Shown here piece by piece: positions 17,356 to 25,917 of a DNA stretch of 61,600 nt (positions are counted from its first letter, which is position 1; each line of letters opens with the position of its first letter). The notes under the pieces are model-generated. The model was not told where the DNA came from. It did not search any database and was given only the letters and a program-made list of their open reading frames with translations. Made by a program: the position numbers and the translations under genes. This DNA comes from an uncultured Clostridia bacterium (GTDB lineage: Bacteria; Bacillota; Clostridia; Christensenellales; Aristaeellaceae), in contig CAKUKP010000004.1 of the NCBI GenBank assembly GCA_934663625.1, positions 1 through 61,600 on the forward strand. The letters run 5' to 3'.

Positions 17356-18249
17356 TCAGCCGCGCAGGAAATCATCGATCAGCGCGCACGCCTGCGCGAA
17401 GGGATCGGCGGTCATATTCAGCCAGTGCATGTCCTTCTCGCGCCGGAACCAGGTCATCTGCCGCTTGGCAAAGCGCTTGATGGCGAGCGAAAGCTGCGTA
17501 CACATTTCCGCTTCGGATGCGATTTCGCCGGTGAGATACTGCGTGATGTAGCGGTATTCCAGCCCCAGCTTGTTCATGAATTCCACGCTCGCGCCCTGAT
17601 TCAGCAGCGATTTGACCTCGTCCACCATGCCCTGCTGCATCCGCTTTTCCAGCCGTTCATCAATGCGCGCCTTCAGCGTTTCGCGATCCCAGGTTACGCC
17701 CAGCTTCAGGCAATCGTAGCGCGGATCCTTGTGCGGCAGATGATCATCGCCGTCGTGCAGCTTTTCCAGAATGCGCATTACGCGGTTGCGGTTCTTTGCG
17801 TCCACCTGTATATCGGGAACCTTTTCCAGCAGCATCCGATACAGATCGGGCGTTTCCAGCTTTTCCAATTCATCGCGGTAGGCGAGATCGGGTTCGCGGT
17901 CGCTCATCACATAGCCGTCGGTCACGGATGCAATGTACAGCCCCGTGCCGCCCACGATCATCGGAAGCTTTCCGCGCGACAGGATATCCTCGATCGCCCG
18001 ATATGCCAGCTTTTGAAAATCGTGCATGGAAAAGAAATCGCCCGCGCCGCACACATCGATTAAATGATGGTGAACGCCGCGCATTTCCTCCGGCGTGATC
18101 TTGCCGCTGCCCAGATCGAAGCCGCGAAATACCTGCCTGGAATCCGCAGAGATGATTTCGGCGTTGTATTTTTCCGCCAGCGCCACGCCCAGCGCGCTCT
18201 TGCCGGAAGCGTTCGTTCCGGCGACGACGATCAATTTCGGTTTGTTCAT
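17356..18249 (-). CDS. miaA: tRNA dimethylallyltransferase MiaA
   Basis: MiaA prenylates adenosine 37 of tRNAs that read U-initial codons. The 297-residue protein has the P-loop AGTNASGKSALGVALA, DSRQVFRGFDLGSGKIT, HHHLIDV, GGTGLYI and the late LAIKRFAKRQMTWFRRE, all diagnostic. The frame extends to 18294, but ATG 18249 has AGGAG 9 bases upstream and matches homologues. It is 59 bases downstream of the first L,D-transpeptidase gene and may be read from that promoter. In many Firmicutes miaA follows mutL and precedes hfq; neither is here. Confidence 0.96.
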   Translation of the reverse strand: MNKPKLIVVAGTNASGKSALGVALAEKYNAEIISADSRQVFRGFDLGSGKITPEEMRGVHHHLIDVCGAGDFFSMHDFQKLAYRAIEDILSRGKLPMIVGGTGLYIASVTDGYVMSDREPDLAYRDELEKLETPDLYRMLLEKVPDIQVDAKNRNRVMRILEKLHDGDDHLPHKDPRYDCLKLGVTWDRETLKARIDERLEKRMQQGMVDEVKSLLNQGASVEFMNKLGLEYRYITQYLTGEIASEAEMCTQLSLAIKRFAKRQMTWFRREKDMHWLNMTADPFAQACALIDDFLRG

Positions 18250-18308
18250 GCGTTTGCGCTCCTTTTGATGTGCAGTCGAAAGGTTTGAATGCATTTGTGC
18301 TTTTGTGT

Positions 18309-20255
18309 TCAGCTCAGCAGCTGGAATTGCAGATCGCGTTCGAACATATAGCCTTCGTGGCCGTTCAGGCGAATCAGCGCCCAGCCTTCTTCTTCGTTGA
18401 TCTTCAAAACCTCCAGCGAGGTGCCCTTTTCCAGCGATCCCAGAATCTGCGCATCGGCGGTGGGCTGATCAAATACCACAGCGCCGGATTCGCGGGTATC
18501 GGAGGGGATGACCACGGCGGCGATTTTCTGCGTCGCGCTGCTCTCCACGATGCTGGAATCTTCGGTATCATCCTCCGCGCCGGGTACGATGCGCACGTTG
18601 TTTTCGATTTCTTCGTTCGTGCCCTGCCAGAAGGACAGATAATCATCCATCAGATAGCCGACTTCGTTCTGATAACCCACGCGCGTCCAGCCGTCCGCGC
18701 GGGAGATTACGAACATACTCGCGCCGTTCGCCACCTTGGCGAGCACCATGGAATCCTTATTTGGCTGCGAACGCAGGTTCATGGTCACATCATCGCTGCC
18801 GGTGTCCACGGTTACGCAGTCGCGCAGTTCATAGGTGGGCGCTTCCAGCTGTTCCTGCGCGTAGGCGGCGTATTCCGCCGTCAGCGTCGCCGCGCCGGAT
18901 TTGTATTCTTCAAAGGTGTGACCGATGGAGAACGTGGTCGCACCATCGCTGCCGGTATAGCGCAGGATGCACATATCCGCGCTGTAGCGTTTTACGTACT
19001 TCTTGCGGATGTAGCCCGTTCCGCTGCTGGAAGCGATCTGAATCCAATCATCGCCGTCCTCCAGAATCATGATCGTCTGACCGTTGACCAGCTTGCCCAG
19101 TTCCAGACTTTCGGTCGAGGGCTTGGAGCGCAGAATGATCTTCAGTTCGCTGCTGATCGTGCCCATGGGCACCGCATCGTATTCAATATTCAGCGTGTAA
19201 TCCATATCGCCGAAGGTTTCCTGAAGCAGCTCCAGCTGATGGTATACCAGCTGTTGTTCTTCCGTGGTAGCGATGCCGGTCTGTTCATGATAGCAGGTGG
19301 ACTGGAAGATTTTCATGGAATCCATCAGCGCGACGTCGTACACGCCGTACAGCGGGCCATCGTACAGCTTCAAATCCTTCAATGCGCTCTGCAGGCGGGT
19401 TACGACGGGGCCGCTCATGCCCTCGGAGAGCGCGACCACGTTTTCGGCGATCGGCGCGGCATCGGAAAAGATCAGTTCCTTCAGCGAATTGGAGGGAACG
19501 CCGTTCTGCCGCATGCCCAGATCCTTCTGCAAATTCTTCACGGCGGCGATCACGTTTACATCGTAGGTTGCGTTTTCGCAATCGCCATCGTAATAGCCCA
19601 GTCCATTCAGGCGCAGCAGCAGCTCGCGAAGTTCGGAATTGCCGTTTCCATCGTTTTTCGACATTTCACTCACGCCGAGGAATTCCTTATACGTCATGCC
19701 GCTGTCCTGCGTATAGGAGGAAATGTATAACAGCTTGCGCAGCTCTTCCTTGCGATCTCCGCTTTTGATGATGTCCACGCGCGTGCCCGTGCCGCAGTTC
19801 TTTGCGATGTATTCCGCGTCCTCCTCCAGCAGACGGATGCAGCCGTGCGATGCGGGATAGCCGAATTTGCGCACCGCGCCCTCCATGCGCCCGCGCGTAT
19901 CGCTGCTCTTCCAATCGTAGGGGATGGAATGGAACAGATAGCCGCCTTTGATGCGCGTCGCCCAGCGGGCATAGCATTCCAGATCGGGGAAATAATACCA
20001 TGGCTCGCGTTCGGTGCTGCGATCGGGCGCGGGCAGATAGTATACGCCTTCGGGCGTGGAATCATTTATGCCGGTGGAGCAGAGCATCTGACGAATCACT
20101 TCGTCATCCGCCGTGCGATAGATCGTTATGATCTGGCTGGAAATATCCACCTCAATCCGGAGCGGCGTTTCATCCGCCTGCGCGGAGAAGGTGAAAACGG
20201 CGGTCAGAAGCAGCGCGGCGATACACAGCGCCGAAAGAAATTTCCTTGCAAGCAT
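18309..20255 (-). CDS. Secreted L,D-transpeptidase with peptidoglycan-binding and SH3-like domains (copy 1)
   Basis: A 648-residue exported protein. Residues 1-27 are a signal peptide (AALLLTAVFTFSAQA). The YkuD domain is N-terminal (~30-165) with the catalytic FHSIPYD and SHGCIRL (Cys ~139), which form 3-3 peptidoglycan crosslinks or attach proteins. Two peptidoglycan-binding-type repeats follow (LLRLNGLGYYDGDCENATYD; VVTRLQSALKDLKLYDGPLY). The C-terminal half has about three SH3-like repeats (KIILRSKPSTES, MNLRSQPNKDS, a last one near the end). Its neighbour upstream is a full-length paralogue with the same order. It has its own promoter (20304-20333). Confidence 0.9.
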   Translation of the reverse strand: MLARKFLSALCIAALLLTAVFTFSAQADETPLRIEVDISSQIITIYRTADDEVIRQMLCSTGINDSTPEGVYYLPAPDRSTEREPWYYFPDLECYARWATRIKGGYLFHSIPYDWKSSDTRGRMEGAVRKFGYPASHGCIRLLEEDAEYIAKNCGTGTRVDIIKSGDRKEELRKLLYISSYTQDSGMTYKEFLGVSEMSKNDGNGNSELRELLLRLNGLGYYDGDCENATYDVNVIAAVKNLQKDLGMRQNGVPSNSLKELIFSDAAPIAENVVALSEGMSGPVVTRLQSALKDLKLYDGPLYGVYDVALMDSMKIFQSTCYHEQTGIATTEEQQLVYHQLELLQETFGDMDYTLNIEYDAVPMGTISSELKIILRSKPSTESLELGKLVNGQTIMILEDGDDWIQIASSSGTGYIRKKYVKRYSADMCILRYTGSDGATTFSIGHTFEEYKSGAATLTAEYAAYAQEQLEAPTYELRDCVTVDTGSDDVTMNLRSQPNKDSMVLAKVANGASMFVISRADGWTRVGYQNEVGYLMDDYLSFWQGTNEEIENNVRIVPGAEDDTEDSSIVESSATQKIAAVVIPSDTRESGAVVFDQPTADAQILGSLEKGTSLEVLKINEEEGWALIRLNGHEGYMFERDLQFQLLS

Positions 20256-20303
20256 GAAAAGTACCTCAATTTAAGCAGATTAAGCAGAGTAAGTATGTTT
20301 CAC

Positions 20304-20333
20304 ATTATAACACGCGGGCGGGCTCGGATACAA
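20304..20333 (-). promoter_or_regulatory. Promoter of L,D-transpeptidase copy 1
   Basis: On the minus strand, TTGTAT (20328-20333), 18 bases, then a perfect TATAAT (20304-20309), in the 86-base gap between the paralogues. Confidence 0.65.
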
Positions 20334-20341
20334 GCGTTTTA

Positions 20342-22270
20342 TCAGCCCTCCAGCTCGAATTCCAGATCGTATTCCAGCATGTAGCCCTGATGCCCCTGCA
20401 GGCTGATCAGCACCCATTCTTCATCCACGAATTGCAGAAGGTCTACCTGCGTGCCGTCCGGCAGCGTGCCCAGCGCGATCGCATCGTCGGATGCGGAATC
20501 GTATACGTAAGCGACGCCCTGCGCCTCCGCGCCGGTCTTGACGATCGCCGTCGCGCCCTCCTGCACCTGTTCGACGAAATCCGAATCCAATGTATCCTGC
20601 GCGGGATCAACGCGCTGGCCGTCCACGACCTCGTCAGCGCCGCCCTGCCATGCGATCAGGTATTCGTTGCGCAGATAGCCGATATCCGATCCGCTGGCGA
20701 CCATCGTCCATTCATCCATCGTTTTCAGCGCGCGCAGACTGGTCTGGTTGTCCAGCTGCTTTACGATTTCCGCGCCGCCGTCCGGCGCGCTGCGCAGGTT
20801 CAGCTTTACCGTATCATCGCCGGTGTTCACCGTGACGAAATCCTTCAGATCGCCGTCTGTTTCGCCCGCCTGTTCGGCAACGAGCTTTGCCGAAAATTCG
20901 GTGGCGGCGCGCGGCGCGCCCGACTGATATTCTTCCATCGTGTGCCCGATGGTGAAGGTGATCTGTCCGTCCTCCGAGGCGTACAGATAGCGGGGAACGC
21001 CGGTCTGATACGCATTCAGATATTTGTTCTTCATATAGCCGTTCAGCCCGGGCGCAGCGATGTGCGACCAGCCGTCCGCCGAATCCATAATCATCACGGT
21101 ATCGCCGTTTGAAACCTTGCCCACTTCGCTGCTGTCCGAATCGGGACGGCTGCGCACGATGATGCGCGTGTTTGCGGAAACCGTCGCCATCCACGCTTCA
21201 TCTTCGGATATTTCGATCGAATAATCCGCGCTGCCCATCGCCTCCGTCAGCTGCGCCGCCAGATCGTAGGCGCACATCTGCTGTTCGGCGGTCGCGGTGG
21301 AACCGACCGCATAGCCGCACACCAGCTGGAAGCGGTTTACGGCTTCGATTACGCCCACATCGTATACACTGTCGATGGGTTCATCGTAAATCTTCAGCGC
21401 GGCGAGCGCCGTCTGCAGGCGCTTGACCACGGGCCCGCTCTGCCCCTCGGACAGATCGATCGTTCCGCTGGATACGGGCGCGTCCTCGGAATATACCAGA
21501 TCCAGCAGTGATTGCGAAGCCACGCCGCTCTGCCGCATGCCGATATCGCCCTGCAGGCGCTTGACCGCCTCGACCAGTTCGGTTCCGTATACGCCGTCGC
21601 ACGCGCCGCCGTAATAGCCCAGCGCGTTCATGCGCAATTGCAGCGAAAGCACTTCATCGCCCTGACTGCCCCTGCCCAGATCGTTTTCGGAAATACCCAG
21701 AAATTCCTGATAGGTCATGCCGTCCTCGCCGGTGTAGGAGGATACCTTTAAAAGCTCGCGCAGATCATCGTCCCGCACGCCGCTTTCATAGATGACCACC
21801 TTGGTATAGCGCTTGCAGTTCCTGGCGATGAATTCCGCGTCCTTTACGCGCAGACGGATACAGCCGTGGGAGGAGGGCATGCCGAAATTGCGCGCGTCGG
21901 TCAAATTCATCGCATCGTCGCTTCGCCGGTCATACGGGATCGAATGGAACAGATACGGCCCCTTGATGCGGGTCGCCCACTTGGCGTAGCAGCCCAGCAG
22001 ACGGAAATAGTACCATTCCTTGCGATCGTTTTCATGCCCGTCGTCGGGCAGATAAAATGTGCCCAGCGGCGTGCGGTTGTTCTTGCCCGTGGAACAGAGC
22101 ATCTGCCGCACGATGGAATCATCCTGCGTGGAATAGATCGTGGTGATCTGATTGGTAATATCCACGCCGATATAATAGGGCATATTGTACGCCTGCGCCG
22201 TCGGGATCGTAAGTCCGGACAGCATCAGGCAGATCGCCAGCAGAAGAACGGCGAAACCGCGTTTTTTCAT
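20342..22270 (-). CDS. Secreted L,D-transpeptidase with peptidoglycan-binding and SH3-like domains (copy 2)
   Basis: A 642-residue paralogue of the gene just downstream, with the same architecture. Its signal peptide is LLLAICLMLSGLTIPTAQA. The YkuD domain has FHSIPYD and SSHGCIRL (Cys ~137). Two peptidoglycan-binding-type repeats (LQLRMNALGYYGGACDG; VVKRLQTALAALKIYDEPI) and SH3-like repeats (RIIVRSRPDSDS, LNLRSAPDGGA) follow. Both proteins share the rare arrangement of catalytic domain first. The clear divergence suggests an old tandem duplication. It lies 63 bases after the GNAT gene; a perfect 10-bp hairpin (22297-22324) fills that gap. GGGAGG precedes the ATG. Confidence 0.9.
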   Translation of the reverse strand: MKKRGFAVLLLAICLMLSGLTIPTAQAYNMPYYIGVDITNQITTIYSTQDDSIVRQMLCSTGKNNRTPLGTFYLPDDGHENDRKEWYYFRLLGCYAKWATRIKGPYLFHSIPYDRRSDDAMNLTDARNFGMPSSHGCIRLRVKDAEFIARNCKRYTKVVIYESGVRDDDLRELLKVSSYTGEDGMTYQEFLGISENDLGRGSQGDEVLSLQLRMNALGYYGGACDGVYGTELVEAVKRLQGDIGMRQSGVASQSLLDLVYSEDAPVSSGTIDLSEGQSGPVVKRLQTALAALKIYDEPIDSVYDVGVIEAVNRFQLVCGYAVGSTATAEQQMCAYDLAAQLTEAMGSADYSIEISEDEAWMATVSANTRIIVRSRPDSDSSEVGKVSNGDTVMIMDSADGWSHIAAPGLNGYMKNKYLNAYQTGVPRYLYASEDGQITFTIGHTMEEYQSGAPRAATEFSAKLVAEQAGETDGDLKDFVTVNTGDDTVKLNLRSAPDGGAEIVKQLDNQTSLRALKTMDEWTMVASGSDIGYLRNEYLIAWQGGADEVVDGQRVDPAQDTLDSDFVEQVQEGATAIVKTGAEAQGVAYVYDSASDDAIALGTLPDGTQVDLLQFVDEEWVLISLQGHQGYMLEYDLEFELEG

Positions 22271-22296
22271 TGATGAATTCCTCCCGGGAACAAGTA

Positions 22297-22324
22297 CGGC
22301 TGACAGATATAGCCCTGTCAGCCG
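22297..22324 (-). promoter_or_regulatory. Intercistronic hairpin between the GNAT and L,D-transpeptidase genes
   Basis: CGGCTGACAG (22297-22306) pairs perfectly with CTGTCAGCCG (22315-22324) around an 8-base loop. The following minus-strand sequence is only partly T-rich (TACTTGTTCC), so it may be a weak terminator or mRNA-stability element. Confidence 0.45.
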
Positions 22325-22333
22325 AACAGAACG

Positions 22334-22849
22334 TTATTTCAGTATTTTTTCGTAGGCCACCCGAACCGGATCGCCCGTGCTTTTGTATTCGCATTCGCCG
22401 CAGGCAATAAAGCCGTTTCGCTCCAGCAGCCGCCGCATCGGGAAATTGCCCCGATGGGTGTCCGCACGCACCGAATCGCAGCCCGCCTGCGCGGCTTCCT
22501 TCGAAAGCGCATCGATCACCTGCGCGCCCAGCCCGCGCCCGTTGAACCCATCGTTCATCGCCATGCGGTGAATCGATGCGTACTTTGCACAGGGCAGAAG
22601 CCATTTGCCGCGCAGCGCTTCATAGGCAGGTTCCAGGCCGATCACCAGCGCGGCATAGCCCGCAAGATGATCATCCTCCATAAACGCGCGCGCCGTGCCC
22701 GCGCGAACATCCGATTCAATCTGCGCGCGATCCGGATAGCCGTCCTGCCATTGATCGATTTGAATTTCCGCCATGCGCCGCTGTGCGCCGGAGATCAATG
22801 CCATGATCTGATCGATCATGGCAGGCTGCGGCTTTTGAACGGTCAGCAT
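22334..22849 (-). CDS. GNAT-family N-acetyltransferase
   Basis: A 171-residue acetyltransferase of unknown substrate. The acetyl-CoA-binding part is MNDGFNGRGLGAQVIDALSK (motif A, here N-G-R-G-L-G). It is followed by DSVRADTHRGNFPMRRLLERNGF, the usual motif-B helix and terminal strand. The N-terminal PAMIDQIMALISGAQRRM and WQDGYP resemble small-molecule acetyltransferases. The ATG starts 3 bases after the mtlD stop, so the two are co-transcribed and possibly coupled; a functional link to mannitol metabolism is not evident. Confidence 0.88.
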   Translation of the reverse strand: MLTVQKPQPAMIDQIMALISGAQRRMAEIQIDQWQDGYPDRAQIESDVRAGTARAFMEDDHLAGYAALVIGLEPAYEALRGKWLLPCAKYASIHRMAMNDGFNGRGLGAQVIDALSKEAAQAGCDSVRADTHRGNFPMRRLLERNGFIACGECEYKSTGDPVRVAYEKILK

Positions 22850-22852
22850 GGC

Positions 22853-24007
22853 TTATGCCTCGTAGGCTGCCTTGATCATGCCGAACAGCGGCTCGGTCTT
22901 TTCAAGACCCATGTAATGCTCGATCACGTAATCAATGCCCTGTTCGGAAAGCGCCTTCTGAATTTCGGGCGCGGTGGGATCGCCTTCGTGGTTGAATTTC
23001 AGACCGGCAACGATGCCGCGGATGATCGGGGCGGGATCAACGCCCTCTTCCATCGCGAACAGCGCCGCGCCCACGATGCGGTCGTTGCGGCGCAGCTTGC
23101 GCACGGGGTCTGCGCCCACGCGGGCGACGGTGTCCTTCAGCGCGCGGTTCTGGAAGCGGAAGAGAAGATCGACTACGTTGCTTTCCACGTTTTCGCGGAT
23201 GCCCTCGCCGAATTTGGCGATCAGCGCCTGCGCGCTGGCATTCATGGCCGCCTTCGCCGCTTCATAGATTTCCGGATCGGCGATGGCCTGCCAGATGTAT
23301 TCATAGCCCTTCAGGTTGCCCAGATAGGCGCACACCGCGTGGCCGCCGTTGTGCAGGAAAAGCTTGCGCTTGATGTAGAATTCAAAGGGAGTATAGGGGA
23401 TCAGACCCACCAGATTCGGAATTTCGCCCTTGAAGGCGTCCTTATCCACGGGCAGATCATGGTACGGCTCTACGCAGATCAGCAGCGGATCCTGCGCCTT
23501 CATTTCGGGGGTCAGCGGGGGTACCATGCGGCCGATGCTGGCTTCCACCAGACCCAGATTCTGATCCGCCCACGCGCGCTGTTCATCCGTCAGGCATTCG
23601 TTGATCCAGCCGCGCATCAGAACATCGGCTTCCAGCTGGTTTTCGCACAGGATGATGTCCAGCGGCTTGCCGGTGCGCTCCATGCGCGCCACAACGCCCT
23701 TTGCGATCACGGGCGCGATGCGGGGCAGAATGTTTACGCCCACGGCGGTCGCCATGATATCGGCGGAAACGATTTCGTCGATCGCCTGTTCGGTGGTGGA
23801 ATTCACCGCGCGAACGGGCTTTACGGTGGTGTTCACGGTTTCTTCGTTGGAAACGATGCGAACGGTGTATTCGCCGCGGCGGTTCATTTCATCAATCAGC
23901 GGCTGCATGATGTCCAGAAATACCACTTCGTAGCCGGAATCCGCGAATACCTTGCCGATGAATCCGCGGCCGATGTTGCCGCCGCCGTACATAATTGCCT
24001 TTTTCAT
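22853..24007 (-). CDS. mtlD: Mannitol-1-phosphate 5-dehydrogenase
   Basis: This enzyme interconverts mannitol-1-phosphate and fructose-6-phosphate with NAD. The N-terminal dinucleotide site is GGGNIGRGFIGKVFADSG. The polyol-dehydrogenase catalytic stretch is YIKRKLFLHNGGHA, with the lysine acting as base, and CENQLEAD lies between. The 384-residue length is normal. No mannitol PTS genes (mtlA, mtlF) or mtlR are in the window, so the substrate may come from elsewhere or the enzyme may run in the synthetic direction. Expression is probably controlled at the palindrome-linked promoter upstream (24065-24121). A GGAAGGAAGG ribosome site precedes the ATG. Confidence 0.94.
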   Translation of the reverse strand: MKKAIMYGGGNIGRGFIGKVFADSGYEVVFLDIMQPLIDEMNRRGEYTVRIVSNEETVNTTVKPVRAVNSTTEQAIDEIVSADIMATAVGVNILPRIAPVIAKGVVARMERTGKPLDIILCENQLEADVLMRGWINECLTDEQRAWADQNLGLVEASIGRMVPPLTPEMKAQDPLLICVEPYHDLPVDKDAFKGEIPNLVGLIPYTPFEFYIKRKLFLHNGGHAVCAYLGNLKGYEYIWQAIADPEIYEAAKAAMNASAQALIAKFGEGIRENVESNVVDLLFRFQNRALKDTVARVGADPVRKLRRNDRIVGAALFAMEEGVDPAPIIRGIVAGLKFNHEGDPTAPEIQKALSEQGIDYVIEHYMGLEKTEPLFGMIKAAYEA

Positions 24008-24064
24008 TTGAAATGCCTTCCTTCCGAATGTAATGATAAACGTTAACGCCCGATACTGAAATCA

Positions 24065-24121
24065 ATTATACCACAAACATATGAAAATTCCTATCCTTAT
24101 CAATTAAAAAAGGATAGGAAT
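24065..24121 (-). promoter_or_regulatory. mtlD promoter with overlapping 12-bp palindrome
   Basis: On the minus strand a perfect TATAAT (24065-24070) has no good -35 box at 17 bases. Instead the -35 position falls in one arm of a perfect inverted repeat (ATTCCTATCCTT 24087-24098, AAGGATAGGAAT 24110-24121). A weak -35 overlapped by a palindrome suggests control by an activator or repressor. Confidence 0.55.
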
Positions 24122-24231
24122 ATCAAATATTTTCATTTGAGATTGATTACTGTCGATAGCTACCGACTGCCGGTAAAACATTCGCAGAACAGCCTGTTCA
24201 ATCAAATTCAGCGACATGCGCGGTGAATTTG

Positions 24232-24444
24232 GTTTATTCATCGCAGGGCGATGAATAAACAGTACATGCAGTCAGAATTCCGCTCGGAAACCCCGCAGGG
24301 TTTCAGGAATCCGCAGTCCTTCTTCCCACTCGACAAAATCTATAGCAGTCGCGCTTGCCGCAGGCGGAAGCGCGACCAGCGGAACGCTGGCATCCGAAGG
24401 ATGCGCGTTCGCTGCCGGAACTTTTGCAAAGCAAAAGTATCCGG
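24232..24444. repeat. Array of six consecutive short palindromes
   Basis: Six hairpins follow one another: 24232-24260 (13-bp stem, loop AGG); 24277-24310 (7-bp GAAACCC/GGGTTTC inside ATTCC/GGAAT); 24348-24376 (9-bp GTCGCGCTT/AAGCGCGAC plus CCG/CGG); 24377-24389 (CAGCG, loop GAA, CGCTG); 24390-24404 (GCATCC, loop GAA, GGATGC); 24415-24444 (CCGGA + ACTTTTGC, loop AAA). The last four are nearly back to back. They may be intergenic palindromic repeats or a structured leader for the ABC genes that begin 44 bases later. Confidence 0.7.
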
Positions 24445-24487
24445 TGCGTTGTGAGATTTTGGAGAATATCGACGATGGGAGATTTTT

Positions 24488-25135
24488 ATGGCGTTTTCAC
24501 AGATGATCGTACAGATGAGCAAGGGACTTGGCAGCACGTTCGGCATATTTGCCCTTACGCTTTTGTTTTCGCTGCCGCTGGGCATGCTGATCGCGTTTCT
24601 GCGGATGAGCAAATTTGCGCCGCTTTCGTGGTTTGCAAAGATTTATATTTCGATCCTGCGCGGCACGCCGCTGATGCTGCAATTGCTGGTGGTGAACTTC
24701 GCGCCCTTTTATCTGTTCGGTCTTCGGTGGACGGCGAGCAAGCTGGTGCCGATTCTGATCGCGTTTTCGCTGAATTACGCGGCGTATTTCGCCGAAATCT
24801 ACCGCGGCGGGATCGAATCGATGCCCGCCGGTCAATATGAGGCCGCCGCCGTACTGGGTTACAGCCGGAGTCAGACCTTCCTGCGCATCATTCTGCCGCA
24901 GGTGGTCAAGCGGATTCTGCCCAGCATCACCAATGAAGTGATCACGCTGATCAAGGATACTTCGATGGCGTATGTGCTCAGCTACGCCGAAATGTATTAC
25001 ATCGGCAAGCAGATCGCCAGCAGCTACGCGAGCTTTACGCCCTTTGTGATCGCGGGCGTGTTCTATTATGTGTTCAACATCGCCGTGGCGTTTGTGATGG
25101 GCAGAATCGAAAAATCGATGAATTACTACCGTTGA
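24488..25135 (+). CDS. Amino-acid ABC transporter permease (HisM/GlnP family)
   Basis: A 215-residue membrane permease of the polar amino-acid uptake family. Hydrophobic segments include FGIFALTLLFSLPLGMLIAF and LVPILIAFSLNYAAYFAEIY. The ATPase-contacting EAA loop is visible as GQYEAAAVLGYSRSQTFLRIILPQ, and YISILRGTPLMLQLLV is family-typical. GGGAG precedes the ATG. It starts a three-gene unit with an ATPase and a racemase-like gene (17-base and 1-base gaps). No substrate-binding protein lies in the unit, and the permease has no fused binding domain, so the binding protein must be encoded elsewhere. The true ligand is unknown. Confidence 0.93.
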   Translation: MAFSQMIVQMSKGLGSTFGIFALTLLFSLPLGMLIAFLRMSKFAPLSWFAKIYISILRGTPLMLQLLVVNFAPFYLFGLRWTASKLVPILIAFSLNYAAYFAEIYRGGIESMPAGQYEAAAVLGYSRSQTFLRIILPQVVKRILPSITNEVITLIKDTSMAYVLSYAEMYYIGKQIASSYASFTPFVIAGVFYYVFNIAVAFVMGRIEKSMNYYR

Positions 25136-25151
25136 TTCCGGAGGGCAGATC

Positions 25152-25916
25152 ATGAAGATACTTGAAATCAACAACATGCGCAAGCGCTTCGGCGAAAACG
25201 CGGTGCTTCAGGATATTTCGATGTCCGTAGAAAAGGGACAGGTGGTTTCGATCATCGGCCCCTCCGGCAGCGGCAAAAGCACGCTGCTGCGCTGCGCCAC
25301 GCTGCTGGAAACGATGGACGGCGGCGATCTGATCTATCTGGGCAAATACGCCGCGAAGGACGACGGCGAAAAATCCGTATACGCATCGCCTGCGGATCTG
25401 AAGCAGGTGCGATCCACATTTGGGCTGGTGTTCCAGAATTTCAATCTGTTCCCCCACTACACGGTGCTGCGCAACATCACCGAAGCGCCGATTCTGATCG
25501 GCAAGCGCAATCGGGACGAGGTATTCGAAACCGCGCGCGAGCTGCTGCGCAAGATGGGGCTTTCGGATAAGGAAAGCGCCTACCCCTGCCAGCTTTCGGG
25601 CGGACAGCAGCAGCGCGTATCCATTGCGCGCGCGCTGGCGATGAAGCCGGAAATTCTGTTCTTCGATGAACCGACCTCCGCGCTGGATCCCGAACTGACC
25701 GGCGAAATTCTGCACGTTATCCGCGATCTGGCGGCGGAAAAAATGACGATGGTGATCGTCACCCACGAAATGCAGTTCGCGCGCGACGTATCCGATCATC
25801 TGATCTTCATGGACGGCGGCGTGATCGTGGAACAGGGCGAGCCGCACGAAATCATCAATCATCCCGCGCAGGAGCGCACGATTCAATTCCTGCGCCGTTT
25901 TTCCGATCGAGGTTAA
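25152..25916 (+). CDS. Amino-acid ABC transporter ATPase (GlnQ/HisP family)
   Basis: A 254-residue ATPase with Walker A GPSGSGKST, Q-loop VFQNFNLFPHYTVLRNI, signature LSGGQQQRVSIARALAM, Walker B ILFFDEPTSALDPE and H-loop VIVTHEMQFARDV, all intact. The QNFNLFPH stretch and SALDPE are typical of polar amino-acid importers. An insertion of about 15 residues (LGKYAAKDDGEKSVYASP) sits before the Q-loop, longer than in most GlnQ proteins. It is co-transcribed with the permease and lies one base before the racemase-like gene, so the imported compound may be the racemase substrate. Confidence 0.95.
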   Translation: MKILEINNMRKRFGENAVLQDISMSVEKGQVVSIIGPSGSGKSTLLRCATLLETMDGGDLIYLGKYAAKDDGEKSVYASPADLKQVRSTFGLVFQNFNLFPHYTVLRNITEAPILIGKRNRDEVFETARELLRKMGLSDKESAYPCQLSGGQQQRVSIARALAMKPEILFFDEPTSALDPELTGEILHVIRDLAAEKMTMVIVTHEMQFARDVSDHLIFMDGGVIVEQGEPHEIINHPAQERTIQFLRRFSDRG

Positions 25917-25917
25917 T

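Larger units (their letters stand above)
24008..24487. other. 480-base divergent intergenic region between mtlD and the amino-acid ABC genes
   Basis: The mtlD side is AT-rich and carries a TATAAT and a 12-bp inverted repeat. The other half (24232-24444) is an almost continuous run of hairpins, described separately. I find no convincing plus-strand sigma-A promoter for the ABC genes and no T-box or other known leader motif. The small frame at 24251-24454 (67 codons, begins in a hairpin arm, no ribosome site) is not credible. Confidence 0.6.

Noticed and set aside
24251..24454. 67-codon plus-strand frame upstream of the amino-acid ABC genes
   Set aside because: It begins inside a hairpin arm without a ribosome site, and its arginine/cysteine-rich translation simply follows the palindromes.
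24008..24487. T-box or other known amino-acid leader before the ABC genes
   Set aside because: I looked for the T-box AGGGTGGnACCGCG-type motif and a terminator with a T run and found neither.
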